Assembly: GCA_011391125.1 (NCBI GenBank)
Contig: JAABRE010000030.1
Location: 1-54,613, forward strand
DNA: 54,613 nucleotides
Direction of reading: 5' to 3'
Source of the DNA: Synechococcales cyanobacterium S06
GTDB lineage: Bacteria > Cyanobacteriota > Cyanobacteriia > Cyanobacteriales > JAABRE01
In this document: in pieces, positions 25,749-34,703 of the stretch
Layout of the letters: each line of letters opens with the position of its first letter
How positions within the stretch are numbered: the stretch's first letter is position 1
Position numbers and translations under genes: made by a program
Notes under the pieces: model-generated
The model's database searches: none
The model's input: the letters and a program-made list of their open reading frames with translations, nothing else
Told to the model about the DNA's origin: nothing

Positions 25749-28700
25749 TTAAAAAGCGGATTTCTGATCTATATTTGGTAATCCTAAGTTGGGTAAATTA
25801 TTAACAATTTTTACGGTTTCTAAACTGACAGTAATAATTTTTCCTATTAATTTAACAATATATTCTTCGTCTTCTAATTTGTTAGGATCGTTAATTATTC
25901 CACTTCTTTTATCTGTTTTAATTTGATACTGATCGATTAGCCATTCTAAGGCCGATTTATGACCTAATTTATACTCAAAAACTTCTTTTGGTATTCCTTT
26001 TAAGGTGAGAAAGTCGTTATATTTGATTTTGGTTTTATCTTTACTTAATTTCATTTTTTCAACTCGCCAATATAAGGGAATTTCTTGGTTTTCTATCCAT
26101 TTTAAGGAGTATTCTGGTTGGTTTTCGTAGTTTAAATGTAAGTGTGCTAATTTTTTCCCTGCTTCCACAAAGGGATAAAAGTCGGGTGCAAATGGTATTC
26201 TTGGTAACTCCCTTTTTAAGTTAGCTTGGTAGCGTTTTGTATACTCGGGATGATGTAAAATTGCATAGATATAATGGAAGATATCCCATTTGGTAAGGGA
26301 ATCCCCCCCAACCCCCCTTGATAAGGGAGGAGTTTCGTTTTGGTAATAGTTTTGATACTCTTTTAATACCCAATCTGTGATATTTTCTTGGCGATTTTTA
26401 CCCTCTTTATTGTATGTATAAAATGGAAAACATTGGGTAGTACATCCAGCACCATTTAAGTGTAAATCAGGTATTAGATTCGTTAATAAAACCATAAAAG
26501 GCTTTTCTGAACCACTATCTGTTAAACAAATTACTTTATTTTCTGTCTCTGTTTCTGGGTTAGGAAATATGTAAGGAAATAAACATCTAGCATCAATTAA
26601 GTAATTATCAAAGTACAGAAATTTACGAGTAAAAGGTCGATAAATTGCTACCCTCATCTTACTTTTTTCAAAGTTTATTTCTGTTTTGTTTTTTAAATAT
26701 TGTTTTAATCTTAAGGACCAACTAATTAATTGATCATTAGTTGTTATTTCTTGATTTTTCTGTGATTTAACTAATTCTTGCTCATAAGTTAAAAGCATTT
26801 TTTCAATGTTATTCGTTAACTCATTCTCATCAAAATTATATACCCAATTATCACGTTGTGTTTTTACTCCGTTACTAAAGGTTTTAAAAATTACTCCTTG
26901 CTCTTGTTTTTGTTTTTTAGCAACCTTATCACCTATGGGGAAAAATGTTTCAAAATCATCTTGTAAACCTTCAGTTAACCAGTTATATTTTGCGTCAGGT
27001 TTAAGGGATTTCCACTCCAGATTTAAACAGGTTTTTGCTTTTTCAATTAAAGCAAATTTTTCTTTTCGTGTCGCTTTCCAATCTACTTCACTATAGAATA
27101 TTTTATGCTCATTACTATCTTTATGTTTAACTAAAAATGTCACTGAAATTCCTACCATGGCTGATAAACCAAATATGGTATGTTTTTCTCCTATTGCTAT
27201 CCCTTCTCTCATGGAATCTTTTCTGACATTTCCTTTTAAATCTAAGATATAAATTGCGTTAAAATCTTGTTGTAAATGTTTTCTAACTCCATCGCAAGCT
27301 AGATTGTCAATAAAACCATTATTAGTTAAAAAAGCCACAATTCCTTCATCTTTAATTCTATCACTTGCCCAGCGAATTGCTTTGATATAAGGATCAGAAA
27401 GTGAAATTTTTAACTTGGCTTTTGAATCTTTAGCATAGGTTTCGTTAACTCGTCTATCTATTTCTTGATATTTGCGATTTTTATTGTTATCATTGTCATT
27501 AATTTGCCAGGCATTATAGGGAGGATTGCCAATTATTACAAAGATATTTGACTCTTTTTGTGTCTCAACTCTGGCAGTATTTTCCTCTGTAAATAGGGAT
27601 AATTGTCTCTTTTCAATTACTTCAAATGTATCCACAAAACAAATACCATTAAAGGGTTTATATTCCCCGGTTGCAGTAAAATATTCATGCTCAATATTCA
27701 TGGATGCTAAATAATAGGGTAATAACATTACTTCGTTACAATGTAATTCGTTTTCATATTTATATCCTAATGAAGTTTTCCGAATTTCTCTCATTATTCC
27801 CATGAGAAAATTACCTGTGCCGACAAATGGGTCAAGTAAGTGTACTCCTTTATCACTGAGGGATTTATTAAATTCTTTTTGCAAAATATCCTCGACACTT
27901 TTTACCATAAAGTTAACTAGGGGTTGCGGGGTATAAACTATCCCGTGAGTGTCAGCAACTTTAACTGCAAATCCTTGAAAAAATCGCTCATAAACTTTAT
28001 TTAAAAAGTCCTGTTTTTCGCTATATTCTGTTATGGTTGATGCTGCATTTTCTAAGGCTTTATAAAAGTAATCTACCTCTTGTAAAAAATGATCTCGATT
28101 AAAGGATTTTGAGGTTAAGGTGTCTATTACTTTCTCAATTTCTACTGCAATAACATTCCTTTTGACGAAATCAGGGTTGTTAAATAATTTCCTAAATATT
28201 CGCTCGGTTAATAAATGTTGAATTAGCATTTCTTCTATTGCTAATTCAGAAATATTCGGGTTAATTGTTTGTTGACAAAGTTTAGTAAAGTTAGAAAATG
28301 CTACGATAAATTGCTTGTTAATTTTCTTCTGGGTTTCGATTAATTCTAGTAACCCTTTTCCTAATTCTTGAACTTTCTGACCAAAATTAATTGACGCTTG
28401 CTCCCACTCTTCAATTTCTGGTTGACTATATTCGAAAAATAACTGAATTGCACTAATTAAATGCTCGGAAGTATCAATTTTTTCGTCGAAAACTAGCTGA
28501 TTATTCTGATATAAAATAATCCGTTTTGGCTGCCAAAATAACAGGTTATTTTTCGGATATCCTGCTTTAAATTTTTGGCTAACTTCTTTTGCTAAATCGT
28601 CTTTGTTATCCTTTGCTTCCCAATAACCATGTTTTAAGGTATCCTGACGGAATATAACACCTTCGGGACGAATTGTTTGCTGATTGATTTTAAAAGTTTG

Positions 28701-28868
28701 TTGCGCTGCATAGGTCCAATTTAATTGATTACAACAGGTTTTTAACACGTCTTCAAAGGCTTGTTGGACTGCTCCTTCATTAGCAATCCCAAGCTTGTCA
28801 AGTTGTTGTAATTTACAGTAATATTCTTTGATGGTTTTGTGATTAGATTTAAGGCTTAAAGTTGGCAT
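25749..28868 (-). CDS. Single-chain restriction-modification enzyme (type ISP/IIG-like DNA methyltransferase-nuclease)
   Basis: 1039 residues. The N-terminal part has a PD-(D/E)XK-like nuclease signature (PEGVIFRQDTLKHGYWEAKD). A helical linker is followed by a gamma-type N6-adenine methyltransferase core: motif I LLDPFVGTGNFLMGI and motif IV IIGNPPYNAWQ. The C-terminal ~450 residues would be the target-recognition region. There is no DEAD-box helicase, so the layout is closer to type IIG or the non-motor part of ISP enzymes. Such enzymes cut unmodified foreign DNA and protect the host by methylation. One dispersed repeat is translated in frame (ETPPLSRGVGGDSL). A gutted inverse copy lies at 21468-22385. 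Confidence 0.88.
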   Translation of the reverse strand: MPTLSLKSNHKTIKEYYCKLQQLDKLGIANEGAVQQAFEDVLKTCCNQLNWTYAAQQTFKINQQTIRPEGVIFRQDTLKHGYWEAKDNKDDLAKEVSQKFKAGYPKNNLLFWQPKRIILYQNNQLVFDEKIDTSEHLISAIQLFFEYSQPEIEEWEQASINFGQKVQELGKGLLELIETQKKINKQFIVAFSNFTKLCQQTINPNISELAIEEMLIQHLLTERIFRKLFNNPDFVKRNVIAVEIEKVIDTLTSKSFNRDHFLQEVDYFYKALENAASTITEYSEKQDFLNKVYERFFQGFAVKVADTHGIVYTPQPLVNFMVKSVEDILQKEFNKSLSDKGVHLLDPFVGTGNFLMGIMREIRKTSLGYKYENELHCNEVMLLPYYLASMNIEHEYFTATGEYKPFNGICFVDTFEVIEKRQLSLFTEENTARVETQKESNIFVIIGNPPYNAWQINDNDNNKNRKYQEIDRRVNETYAKDSKAKLKISLSDPYIKAIRWASDRIKDEGIVAFLTNNGFIDNLACDGVRKHLQQDFNAIYILDLKGNVRKDSMREGIAIGEKHTIFGLSAMVGISVTFLVKHKDSNEHKIFYSEVDWKATRKEKFALIEKAKTCLNLEWKSLKPDAKYNWLTEGLQDDFETFFPIGDKVAKKQKQEQGVIFKTFSNGVKTQRDNWVYNFDENELTNNIEKMLLTYEQELVKSQKNQEITTNDQLISWSLRLKQYLKNKTEINFEKSKMRVAIYRPFTRKFLYFDNYLIDARCLFPYIFPNPETETENKVICLTDSGSEKPFMVLLTNLIPDLHLNGAGCTTQCFPFYTYNKEGKNRQENITDWVLKEYQNYYQNETPPLSRGVGGDSLTKWDIFHYIYAILHHPEYTKRYQANLKRELPRIPFAPDFYPFVEAGKKLAHLHLNYENQPEYSLKWIENQEIPLYWRVEKMKLSKDKTKIKYNDFLTLKGIPKEVFEYKLGHKSALEWLIDQYQIKTDKRSGIINDPNKLEDEEYIVKLIGKIITVSLETVKIVNNLPNLGLPNIDQKSAF

Positions 28869-28929
28869 AATATTAATGTAATTAATTAAACTATTCTACC
28901 ATGAACTGATTTTTGGCTACCATAATTAC

Positions 28930-29063
28930 GGCGTTGCACCTATGCAAGATGATTTGATATTTATTTTCAATGTAGGGGTAGGGCTTGTCCCTACCCTATC
29001 AGCGTTTCGGGGGCAACCACAAGGGATTGCCCCTACAATTTCATCTCAGAGTCATGCAACGCC
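28930..29063. mobile_element. MITE-like element with GGCGTTGCA ends
   Basis: The ends are GGCGTTGCACCTATGCAAG and, inverted, GGCGTTGCATGACTCTGAG. The interior holds GTAGGGGTAGGGCTTGTCCC and its partner GGGGCAACCACAAGGGATTG. It is 134 bp with no frame. A fragment of one end lies at the deletion junction of the gutted R-M copy (21998-22031). The gap 28869-29146 otherwise only provides the promoter side of the toxin-antitoxin pair. Confidence 0.65.
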
Positions 29064-29146
29064 AAAATAAGGCCATCAAGGGCGATCGCTAATTAAATTT
29101 TAAATTAAAATAAAAAAATAATTTAAATATTAGGAGTTAAAATTAG

Positions 29147-29434
29147 TTGCAATTAAAGTTTGAATGGGATGAACATAAAGCTAAAACTAATCAGAGAAAA
29201 CATGGAGTTTCTTTTAAAGAAGCAATCTCAATATTTAACGATCCTTTAGCGATCAACTTTGATGATCCTGATCATTCTCTAGGAGAGAATCGCTATTTGA
29301 TAATTGGTTTATCTAATCAAGGTAGATATTTAGTTGTTTCTCATACTAATCGTGGTGAACAAATTCGTTTAATTAGTGCAAGATTAGTTACACCGAAAGA
29401 AAGGAGAGATTATGAACGAGAAAATACAAGATGA
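29147..29434 (+). CDS. brnT: BrnT family toxin
   Basis: 95 residues with the BrnT hallmarks: FEWDEHKAKTNQRKHGVSF, EAISIFNDPLA, ENRYLIIGLS and a C-terminal IRLISARLVTPKERRDYE. BrnT is a RelE-fold ribonuclease toxin. The only start that keeps the conserved N terminus is TTG 29147, preceded by AGGAG at 29132-29136. The downstream partner overlaps its last 23 bases, as expected for translational coupling of a toxin-antitoxin pair. Confidence 0.9.
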   Translation: MQLKFEWDEHKAKTNQRKHGVSFKEAISIFNDPLAINFDDPDHSLGENRYLIIGLSNQGRYLVVSHTNRGEQIRLISARLVTPKERRDYERENTR

Positions 29435-29681
29435 ATTAAGAGCCGAGTATGATTTAAGTCAATGGAAAAATCCCGTTCGAGGTAAATATTATCAACAGTA
29501 TCAAGAAGGACATAGTGTTACTATTCACTATGAAGATGGAACGACAAAAGTAGAACATTTTTCTGGGGAAAATAATAATGAGATCATTATTCTTGATTCT
29601 GATGTGAAAAAATATTTTCCTAATTCAGAGTCGGTTAATTCCACTTTAAGAAGTTTAATTAAATTAATTCCTCAATCATAA
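29412..29681 (+). CDS. Antitoxin partner of BrnT (not a canonical BrnA)
   Basis: 89 residues beginning MNEKIQDELRAEYDLSQWKN, with VRGKYYQQYQEG in the middle and a C-terminal DSDVKKYFPNSESVNSTLRS that matches the conserved end of a small antitoxin family often found beside BrnT-like toxins. No ribbon-helix-helix of classical BrnA type is evident. ATG 29412 lies within brnT and is preceded by AAAGGAG, a strong ribosome site. It presumably neutralises BrnT and represses the operon (inference). Confidence 0.85.
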   Translation: MNEKIQDELRAEYDLSQWKNPVRGKYYQQYQEGHSVTIHYEDGTTKVEHFSGENNNEIIILDSDVKKYFPNSESVNSTLRSLIKLIPQS

Positions 29682-29696
29682 AATGCTTATGGTATA

Positions 29697-29781
29697 GCAC
29701 CCTAAATGTGTCACCAAAGGCTGTTTAATTTGCGAGGAATGCCTTTGAAACTGATTTTAGGTGTTAAATTCCATTTAATAC
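29697..29781. repeat. Additional partial copy of the repeat found in the ycf46-flanking arms
   Basis: It shares AAATGTGTCA, GTTTAATTTGCGA-like sequence, a TGATTTTAGGTGTTAAATT block (one base apart from the arms' GGTTTTAGGTGTTAAATT) and CATTTAA with 25580-25665 and, inverted, 22500-22590. It lies between the convergent antitoxin and psb27 genes and is followed by AACTATCAACTG-type short repeats. Confidence 0.6.
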
Positions 29782-29818
29782 TTGACAGTTAATAGTTAAC
29801 TATCAACTGTCAACGAAA

Positions 29819-30223
29819 TTAGATTCCTTTTGTTAAGGAAAATTCCACTTGGTTAAATTCCTGTTTCAGACGGGATTTTAACTTTTCAGGGAGGGGACGA
29901 TTACCATAGGAGGTATAATAACCGGCCAGGGAATTTAAAGCGGTTTGCATGGTGGTAAAGGAGCGTAAACCTGAGTAGGTGCTATTACGACGATAACGAG
30001 ATGCATAATCGTTAATTTGCTCCTTTGCTAAAGCTTGAATACTTGCTCTTTCTGGATCATCGTTGGCTAAATCGATCGCCTTGGTTAAACTTTGGACAAT
30101 AAAAGTGGTATCTTCTTGATAATTACCGGTTAAACCGGTGGTAGTACCTCCGCAACCTACGAGGCCGATTACCACAACTAAGACTAAAGCGAACAAACGT
30201 GATAGATAATTTTTTATGAACAT
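29819..30223 (-). CDS. psb27: Photosystem II assembly lipoprotein Psb27
   Basis: 134 residues from ATG 30223 (MFIKNYLSRLFALVLVVV); a TTG at 30235 would add four residues and is less likely. The signal peptide ends in a lipobox (IGLVGCGG), so the mature protein is lipid-anchored on the lumenal side. The four-helix Psb27 body follows: YQEDTTFIVQSLTKAI, INDYASRYRRN and SLAGYYTSYGNRPLPEKLK. Psb27 binds CP43 in PSII assembly and repair intermediates before the oxygen-evolving cluster forms. It stands alone, downstream of pstB on the same strand with a repeat-rich 145-bp gap. Confidence 0.95.
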   Translation of the reverse strand: MFIKNYLSRLFALVLVVVIGLVGCGGTTTGLTGNYQEDTTFIVQSLTKAIDLANDDPERASIQALAKEQINDYASRYRRNSTYSGLRSFTTMQTALNSLAGYYTSYGNRPLPEKLKSRLKQEFNQVEFSLTKGI

Positions 30224-30368
30224 ATTGGATATCAAAAATATTTTCAGGTAGTTTTTTAGTTAACAGTTAACAGTAAAGAGTAAATGGTTAACCTTTATTA
30301 GTCAATTCTTAGTTGTTTACTGTTAACTCTTAATTGTCAATTGTTAATGGTTAATTGTCAATTGATTT

Positions 30369-31172
30369 TTAGCCGAAACGTCCACTGACATATTGTTGGG
30401 TTGCTTCTTCTTTAGGGTTTTGGAAGATTTTTTCAGTGCGATCATATTCTACCAGATAACCTTGGCGATCGCCTTTTTCGGTGGTTCTCACGTTAAAAAA
30501 GGCAGTATAATCAGCGACTCGAGAAGCTTGCTGCATATTATGGGTGACAATAATAATGGTATAATTTTCCTTAAGTTGGTGTATTAACTCCTCGACTTTT
30601 AAGGTGGAAATCGGGTCAAGGGCGGAACAAGGTTCATCCATTAAAACGACATCAGGTTGAATGGCCACGGTTCGAGCAATACATAAACGTTGTTGTTGAC
30701 CACCGGAAAGGGCCAAACCACTTTGCCTAAGTTTATCCTTAACTTCATCCCAAAGGGCCGCTTGACGTAAAGATTTTTCGACTAATTCGTCCATATCCCC
30801 TTGATAACCGTTAATTCTCGCACCGAAAGCGATATTTTCGTAGATGGATTTGGGGAAAGGATTTGGTCGTTGAAATACCATGCCAATGCGTCGTCGAACT
30901 TGTACCGGATCAATTTCAGGAGCATAGAGATTTTGGTTATGATAAGTAATCGCACCTTGTAACTTAAAACTGGGAATCAGGTCATTGAGACGGTTGTAAC
31001 ATCGCAGGAGGGTACTTTTCCCACAACCCGAAGGACCAATAAATGCAGTCACCTGATTTTTCGCTATATCAAGGTAGATACCAGCGACGGCCAAAAAATT
31101 ACCATAATAAACGTTAACATTTTCTGTTTTAATAACAGCTTCGGTTTGCTTGGCGGATTGATGATTAATCAT
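30369..31172 (-). CDS. pstB: Phosphate ABC transporter ATP-binding protein PstB
   Basis: 267 residues, standard for PstB. Walker [20 protein letters not shown] (the CYNR/CFNR stretch is typical of PstB), signature [16 protein letters not shown], Walker [15 protein letters not shown] and the H-loop [15 protein letters not shown] are all intact. It energises high-affinity phosphate import with PstC and PstA upstream. ATG at 31172; the 202-bp gap to pstA contains a MITE, yet the order pstC-pstA-pstB argues for one transcription unit. Confidence 0.96.
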   Translation of the reverse strand: MINHQSAKQTEAVIKTENVNVYYGNFLAVAGIYLDIAKNQVTAFIGPSGCGKSTLLRCYNRLNDLIPSFKLQGAITYHNQNLYAPEIDPVQVRRRIGMVFQRPNPFPKSIYENIAFGARINGYQGDMDELVEKSLRQAALWDEVKDKLRQSGLALSGGQQQRLCIARTVAIQPDVVLMDEPCSALDPISTLKVEELIHQLKENYTIIIVTHNMQQASRVADYTAFFNVRTTEKGDRQGYLVEYDRTEKIFQNPKEEATQQYVSGRFG

Positions 31173-31201
31173 GATATTTTTTTACTTTATATTGCAATAA
31201 T

Positions 31202-31321
31202 TCAATAGACTTCTTGCAGAAGTCAGGGAATAGCGAATAGGGAATAGTGTTAGAAATTGATAAAAACAGGGTTGAATTTGATTTTTTTGGGGTTTTTAGA
31301 GACTTTCGCAAGAGGTCTAAT
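31202..31321 (-). mobile_element. MITE family B, better-preserved copy, between pstA and pstB
   Basis: Ends TAGACTTCTTGCAGAAGTC and, inverted, TAGACCTCTTGCGAAAGTC, about 120 bp, no reading frame. Its reverse complement aligns with 19420-19535. Insertion inside the pst operon could alter pstB expression. AACTATCAACT-type heptamers follow at 31335-31370. Confidence 0.7.
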
Positions 31322-31374
31322 TTACCAAGCTCAGTTGACAACTATCAACTATCAACTGTCAACTATCAAGTGAA

Positions 31375-32256
31375 TTAATATTTACGAGTGGAAGTGGCTA
31401 AACGGGAAATAATGCTAGTTAAAAGGACTAATAGCACTAAAATGAAAGAAGCTGCCCAAGCCAATTCTTGTTGATTTTTAAAAGGAACGATGGCGAAATT
31501 ATAGACCAATACAGCTAAAGAAGCGGTTGGTTCAGCTAACAACTTATCCCAATTCGGCCAAAACTGAGTAAAAAGGGCGGTAAAAATCAGAGGAGCAGTT
31601 TCCCCAGCAGCCCTTGCTAATGCTAAAGTTACACCAGTAATAATAGCGGGAATTGCTGCTGGTAAAACAATTTGGAGCACCGTTTGATAGTCATTTGCGC
31701 CTAACCCCGTTGAAGCTTGACGCACATCTTGAGGCACTAATTGTAAGGCTTCATCAGTGGTACGAACAATAGTCGGTAACATTAGGATAGCTAATGCGAA
31801 ACCTCCGGCCCAAGCTGAATAAGTTTTAAAAGTTAAAACCAAGACTCCATAGGCGAATACTCCAACAATGATCGAGGGAACACCACTTAAAACATTAGTT
31901 GCAAAACGAGTCCAGCTAGCAAGTTGGCCTCGACTAAATTCCGAGAGATAAATAGCGGCCATTACGCCAACGGGTAAACTAATTAAAGTACCAATAGCGA
32001 CCATAATTACTGTACCAAGGATAGCGTTACCAAAACCGCCTCCTTCCACCATGGGTGGTGGTGGTAATTGCACCAAAACTTGGAAATTTAAAGCGCTAAT
32101 TCCTTTATATAAGAGGTAAAACAGAATAATAAAGAGGGGAATGATGGCCATGGTCATAAATAATCCGGCTACTCCACTCATAAATAAGGAAAATAGAGTA
32201 CGAGGTGAAGTCGGATTACGTTTGAGAGTTTCTGGATTAAAAGTTGCGTCTGTCAT
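31375..32256 (-). CDS. pstA: Phosphate ABC transporter permease PstA
   Basis: 293 residues with six predicted membrane helices, the first at about 28-50 (GLFMTMAIIPLFIILFYLLY). The permease EAA-like loop reads RQASTGLGANDYQTVLQIVLP and is followed by GVTLALARAAGETAPL, both typical of PstA. It forms the membrane channel with PstC. It lies between pstC and pstB; the gap to pstC holds an AAGTAAA short tandem repeat (about 32263-32296). Confidence 0.95.
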   Translation of the reverse strand: MTDATFNPETLKRNPTSPRTLFSLFMSGVAGLFMTMAIIPLFIILFYLLYKGISALNFQVLVQLPPPPMVEGGGFGNAILGTVIMVAIGTLISLPVGVMAAIYLSEFSRGQLASWTRFATNVLSGVPSIIVGVFAYGVLVLTFKTYSAWAGGFALAILMLPTIVRTTDEALQLVPQDVRQASTGLGANDYQTVLQIVLPAAIPAIITGVTLALARAAGETAPLIFTALFTQFWPNWDKLLAEPTASLAVLVYNFAIVPFKNQQELAWAASFILVLLVLLTSIISRLATSTRKY

Positions 32257-32342
32257 AAGGGGAAGTAAAAAGTAAAAAGTAAAAAGTAAAAAGTAAGAGA
32301 TGAAGAATAAAAATCAATATTCAATCCTTCTTACTTAATTGT

Positions 32343-33245
32343 CTAAATTTTTTGCAATCTTTTAACTAAAACTTGAGCTAAAATGTTAACCACCAAAGTA
32401 ATCGCAAACAAAATCAATGCCGCATACATCAAAGCTGATACTTGCATTCCACTTGCTTCGGCAAATTGATTGGTTAAGAGGGAAGAAATTGTATTAGAAG
32501 GAGCAAAAATAGATAAACTGACTTTGTTAGAATTACCAATTAACATCGTTACAGCCATGGTTTCTCCTAATGCGCGTCCTAATGCCAACATGACTCCGCC
32601 AATAATTCCCGAAGATGCAGCCGGTAACATTATTTGTAAAATCGCTTCCCAACGAGTTGCTCCTAAACCGACCGCCGCTTGACGCAGAGACTCTGGTACA
32701 TTGGTAATGGCATCCCTCGAAATCGCCGCAATTACTGGTAATACCATTAAGGCCAAGATTAAGGCTGCTGGCAACATTCCTGGACCTTTTAAAGGGGTAA
32801 AATTTTTCAAAAAGGGAATTAAGACGAATATGCCCCATAATCCATAGACTACGCTGGGAATAGCGGCCAAAAGTTCCACTAAAAAGACAAAAATTCTTTG
32901 AATTGAGGGGGGAAGGTAGTCTTCACTTAGGAAAAGAGCGACTCCTATCCCAATCGGGACAGCGATTAACAGGGCAATGAATGAACTAACGATCGTACCG
33001 TAAATGGCTGGCCAAACTCCGTATTCACTTTTAACTGGATTCCAACTACTTTGAAACAGGAAATTAAGCCCGAATTGTTTAATCGCTGGAACTGCGGCGA
33101 TCGCTACCTGTACGGTGATCCAGATTAACACAAGGGCGATCGTCAGTGCAAAAATTTGAGCAGTCCATTTAAACACGTTATCTAAATAACGTTCATTGAC
33201 TGGACGAGGTTTGATTATTTTAGACGAATCACTAAGGGAAGTCAC
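32343..33245 (-). CDS. pstC: Phosphate ABC transporter permease PstC
   Basis: 300 residues with about six membrane helices. PstC markers: NPVKSEYGVWPAIYGT, the EAA-like loop RQAAVGLGATRWEAILQIMLP and LALGRALGETMAVTMLIGN. It is the first gene of the pst unit here. The phosphate-binding protein PstS, usually just upstream, is absent; bioB runs divergently instead, so PstS must be encoded elsewhere. Confidence 0.95.
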   Translation of the reverse strand: MTSLSDSSKIIKPRPVNERYLDNVFKWTAQIFALTIALVLIWITVQVAIAAVPAIKQFGLNFLFQSSWNPVKSEYGVWPAIYGTIVSSFIALLIAVPIGIGVALFLSEDYLPPSIQRIFVFLVELLAAIPSVVYGLWGIFVLIPFLKNFTPLKGPGMLPAALILALMVLPVIAAISRDAITNVPESLRQAAVGLGATRWEAILQIMLPAASSGIIGGVMLALGRALGETMAVTMLIGNSNKVSLSIFAPSNTISSLLTNQFAEASGMQVSALMYAALILFAITLVVNILAQVLVKRLQKI

Positions 33246-33307
33246 TTTTTTTATTTACTTTTAAAGTTATGCTTAATTATCTCTGAAGTGTAGATTGTAA
33301 CAACTGT

Positions 33308-33326
33308 TTTTTAAGATAAGGTAAAG
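33308..33326 (-). promoter_or_regulatory. Weak Pho-box-like direct repeat upstream of pstC
   Basis: On the minus strand this reads CTTTACCT TAT CTTAAAAA, two eight-base units separated by three, recalling the cyanobacterial SphR/PhoB box (CTTAACCT-type repeats). The first unit matches well, the second poorly. It lies about 65 bp before the pstC start. The promoters of pstC and bioB must share the 249-bp gap 33246-33494. Confidence 0.3.
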
Positions 33327-33494
33327 TTTTGTTTGATTTTTGTACTTAATTTTACCTCTTATGTAGTGGATCGCCACAAAGTGATCATGGTTGATAATTA
33401 ATCAATCTTATTTTCCTGAAAAAGCCGACTAATTTATTTCTTTGGGTTTGCTAGAGATGTTAAAATTTTAAGGCTAATTTACAGGAGCAATTCC

Positions 33495-34565
33495 ATGGTT
33501 TTAACCTCCCTAAAACCCCTCAACCTCACTGAAAACTTACCTGAATATTTAGATCAATTAGCTGATTTCATTATTCAAGGTCAACAAATTACTAAAGAAG
33601 AAGCCTTAGAATTAACTTTAATTGAAGGTCAAGATCATATTTTAGCTTTAGCAGCAGCTGCTGACAAAATCCGCCAAGCTTGTTGCGGCAATGTTGTGGA
33701 TTTATGCAGTATTATCAATATCAAATCGGGTAACTGTTCCGAAAATTGTGGTTTTTGCTCCCAATCTGTCCATCATCAGGGTAGTGATTCTCCCATCTAT
33801 GGCATGAAAACCTCTGATGAAATTATTGCCAATGCCAAAGCGGCTGAAGCTGCTGGAGCGAAGCGTTTTTGTTTAGTTAGTCAGGGAAGAGGACTTAAGT
33901 ATAATAGTCCCAAAACCGGCGAATTTGAGGAAATATTAGCCACGGTTAACCGTATTATCGCGGAAACCAACGTTAAACCCTGTTGTGCTTTAGGTGAGTT
34001 AACTTTAGAACAGGCTCAAGCTCTTAAAGAGGCCGGAGTTACTCGCTATAATCATAACTTGGAAGCTTCGGAAAATTTTTATCCCGAAATTGTCTCTACC
34101 CACAGTTGGCAAGATCGGGTTCAAACCGTGAAAAACCTTAAGGCAGCGGGGATTCAGGCTTGTACCGGTGGTATTATGGGTATGGGTGAAAGCTGGTCAG
34201 ATCGCGTTGATTTGGCGATCGCACTGCGGGAGTTGGAAGTTGAGTCTGTACCCATTAATTTACTCAACCCCCGATCAGGTACACCTTTGGGCCATAATCA
34301 GAAACTTGATGTTTGGGACGCTGTTAAGGCGATCGCCATTTTTCGATTCATTTTACCCCAACAAATTCTCCGTTATGCGGGGGGTAGAGAAGCTGTGATG
34401 GGCGAATTACAAGCATTAGGGTTAAAATCAGGAATTAATGCCATGTTAGTGGGCAATTATCTCACAACTTTGGGGCAACCGGCCGAACAGGATCAGGCGA
34501 TGCTTGCCGAATTAGGCTTGGTTGGTGGTGAAGCACCAATTCCGGGTGAATATCAGGGTAGTTGA
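33495..34565 (+). CDS. bioB: Biotin synthase BioB
   Basis: 356 residues. The radical-SAM CxxxCxxC motif is CSENCGFC near residue 80, with INIKSGNC before it. Further BioB blocks: LVSQGRG, YNHNLEAS, GGIMGMGES, NLLNPRSGTPLG and LRYAGGREAVMG. It inserts sulfur into dethiobiotin to make biotin, using SAM and iron-sulfur clusters. ATG 33495 is preceded by ACAGGAG. bioY lies downstream after a repeat-rich gap, which fits a biotin supply theme. Confidence 0.97.
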   Translation: MVLTSLKPLNLTENLPEYLDQLADFIIQGQQITKEEALELTLIEGQDHILALAAAADKIRQACCGNVVDLCSIINIKSGNCSENCGFCSQSVHHQGSDSPIYGMKTSDEIIANAKAAEAAGAKRFCLVSQGRGLKYNSPKTGEFEEILATVNRIIAETNVKPCCALGELTLEQAQALKEAGVTRYNHNLEASENFYPEIVSTHSWQDRVQTVKNLKAAGIQACTGGIMGMGESWSDRVDLAIALRELEVESVPINLLNPRSGTPLGHNQKLDVWDAVKAIAIFRFILPQQILRYAGGREAVMGELQALGLKSGINAMLVGNYLTTLGQPAEQDQAMLAELGLVGGEAPIPGEYQGS

Positions 34566-34680
34566 CAGTTGACAGTTGATAGTTGATAGTTGATAGTTGA
34601 TAGTTGATAGTTGACAGTTGACAGTTGATAGTTGATAGTTGATAGTTGATAGTTGATAATTTATCAATTTATCAGCCCTA
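34563..34680. repeat. Heptameric tandem repeat (GTTGATA/GTTGACA) after bioB
   Basis: Starting at the bioB stop codon, about fourteen 7-bp units of GTTGATA or GTTGACA run to about 34660, followed by AT-rich sequence. Inverse units (AACTATC) recur at 34858-34891 inside the neighbouring MITE, so the two tracts could pair. Confidence 0.9.
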
Positions 34681-34703
34681 TTAATTGTTAATTATTAATT
34701 GTT

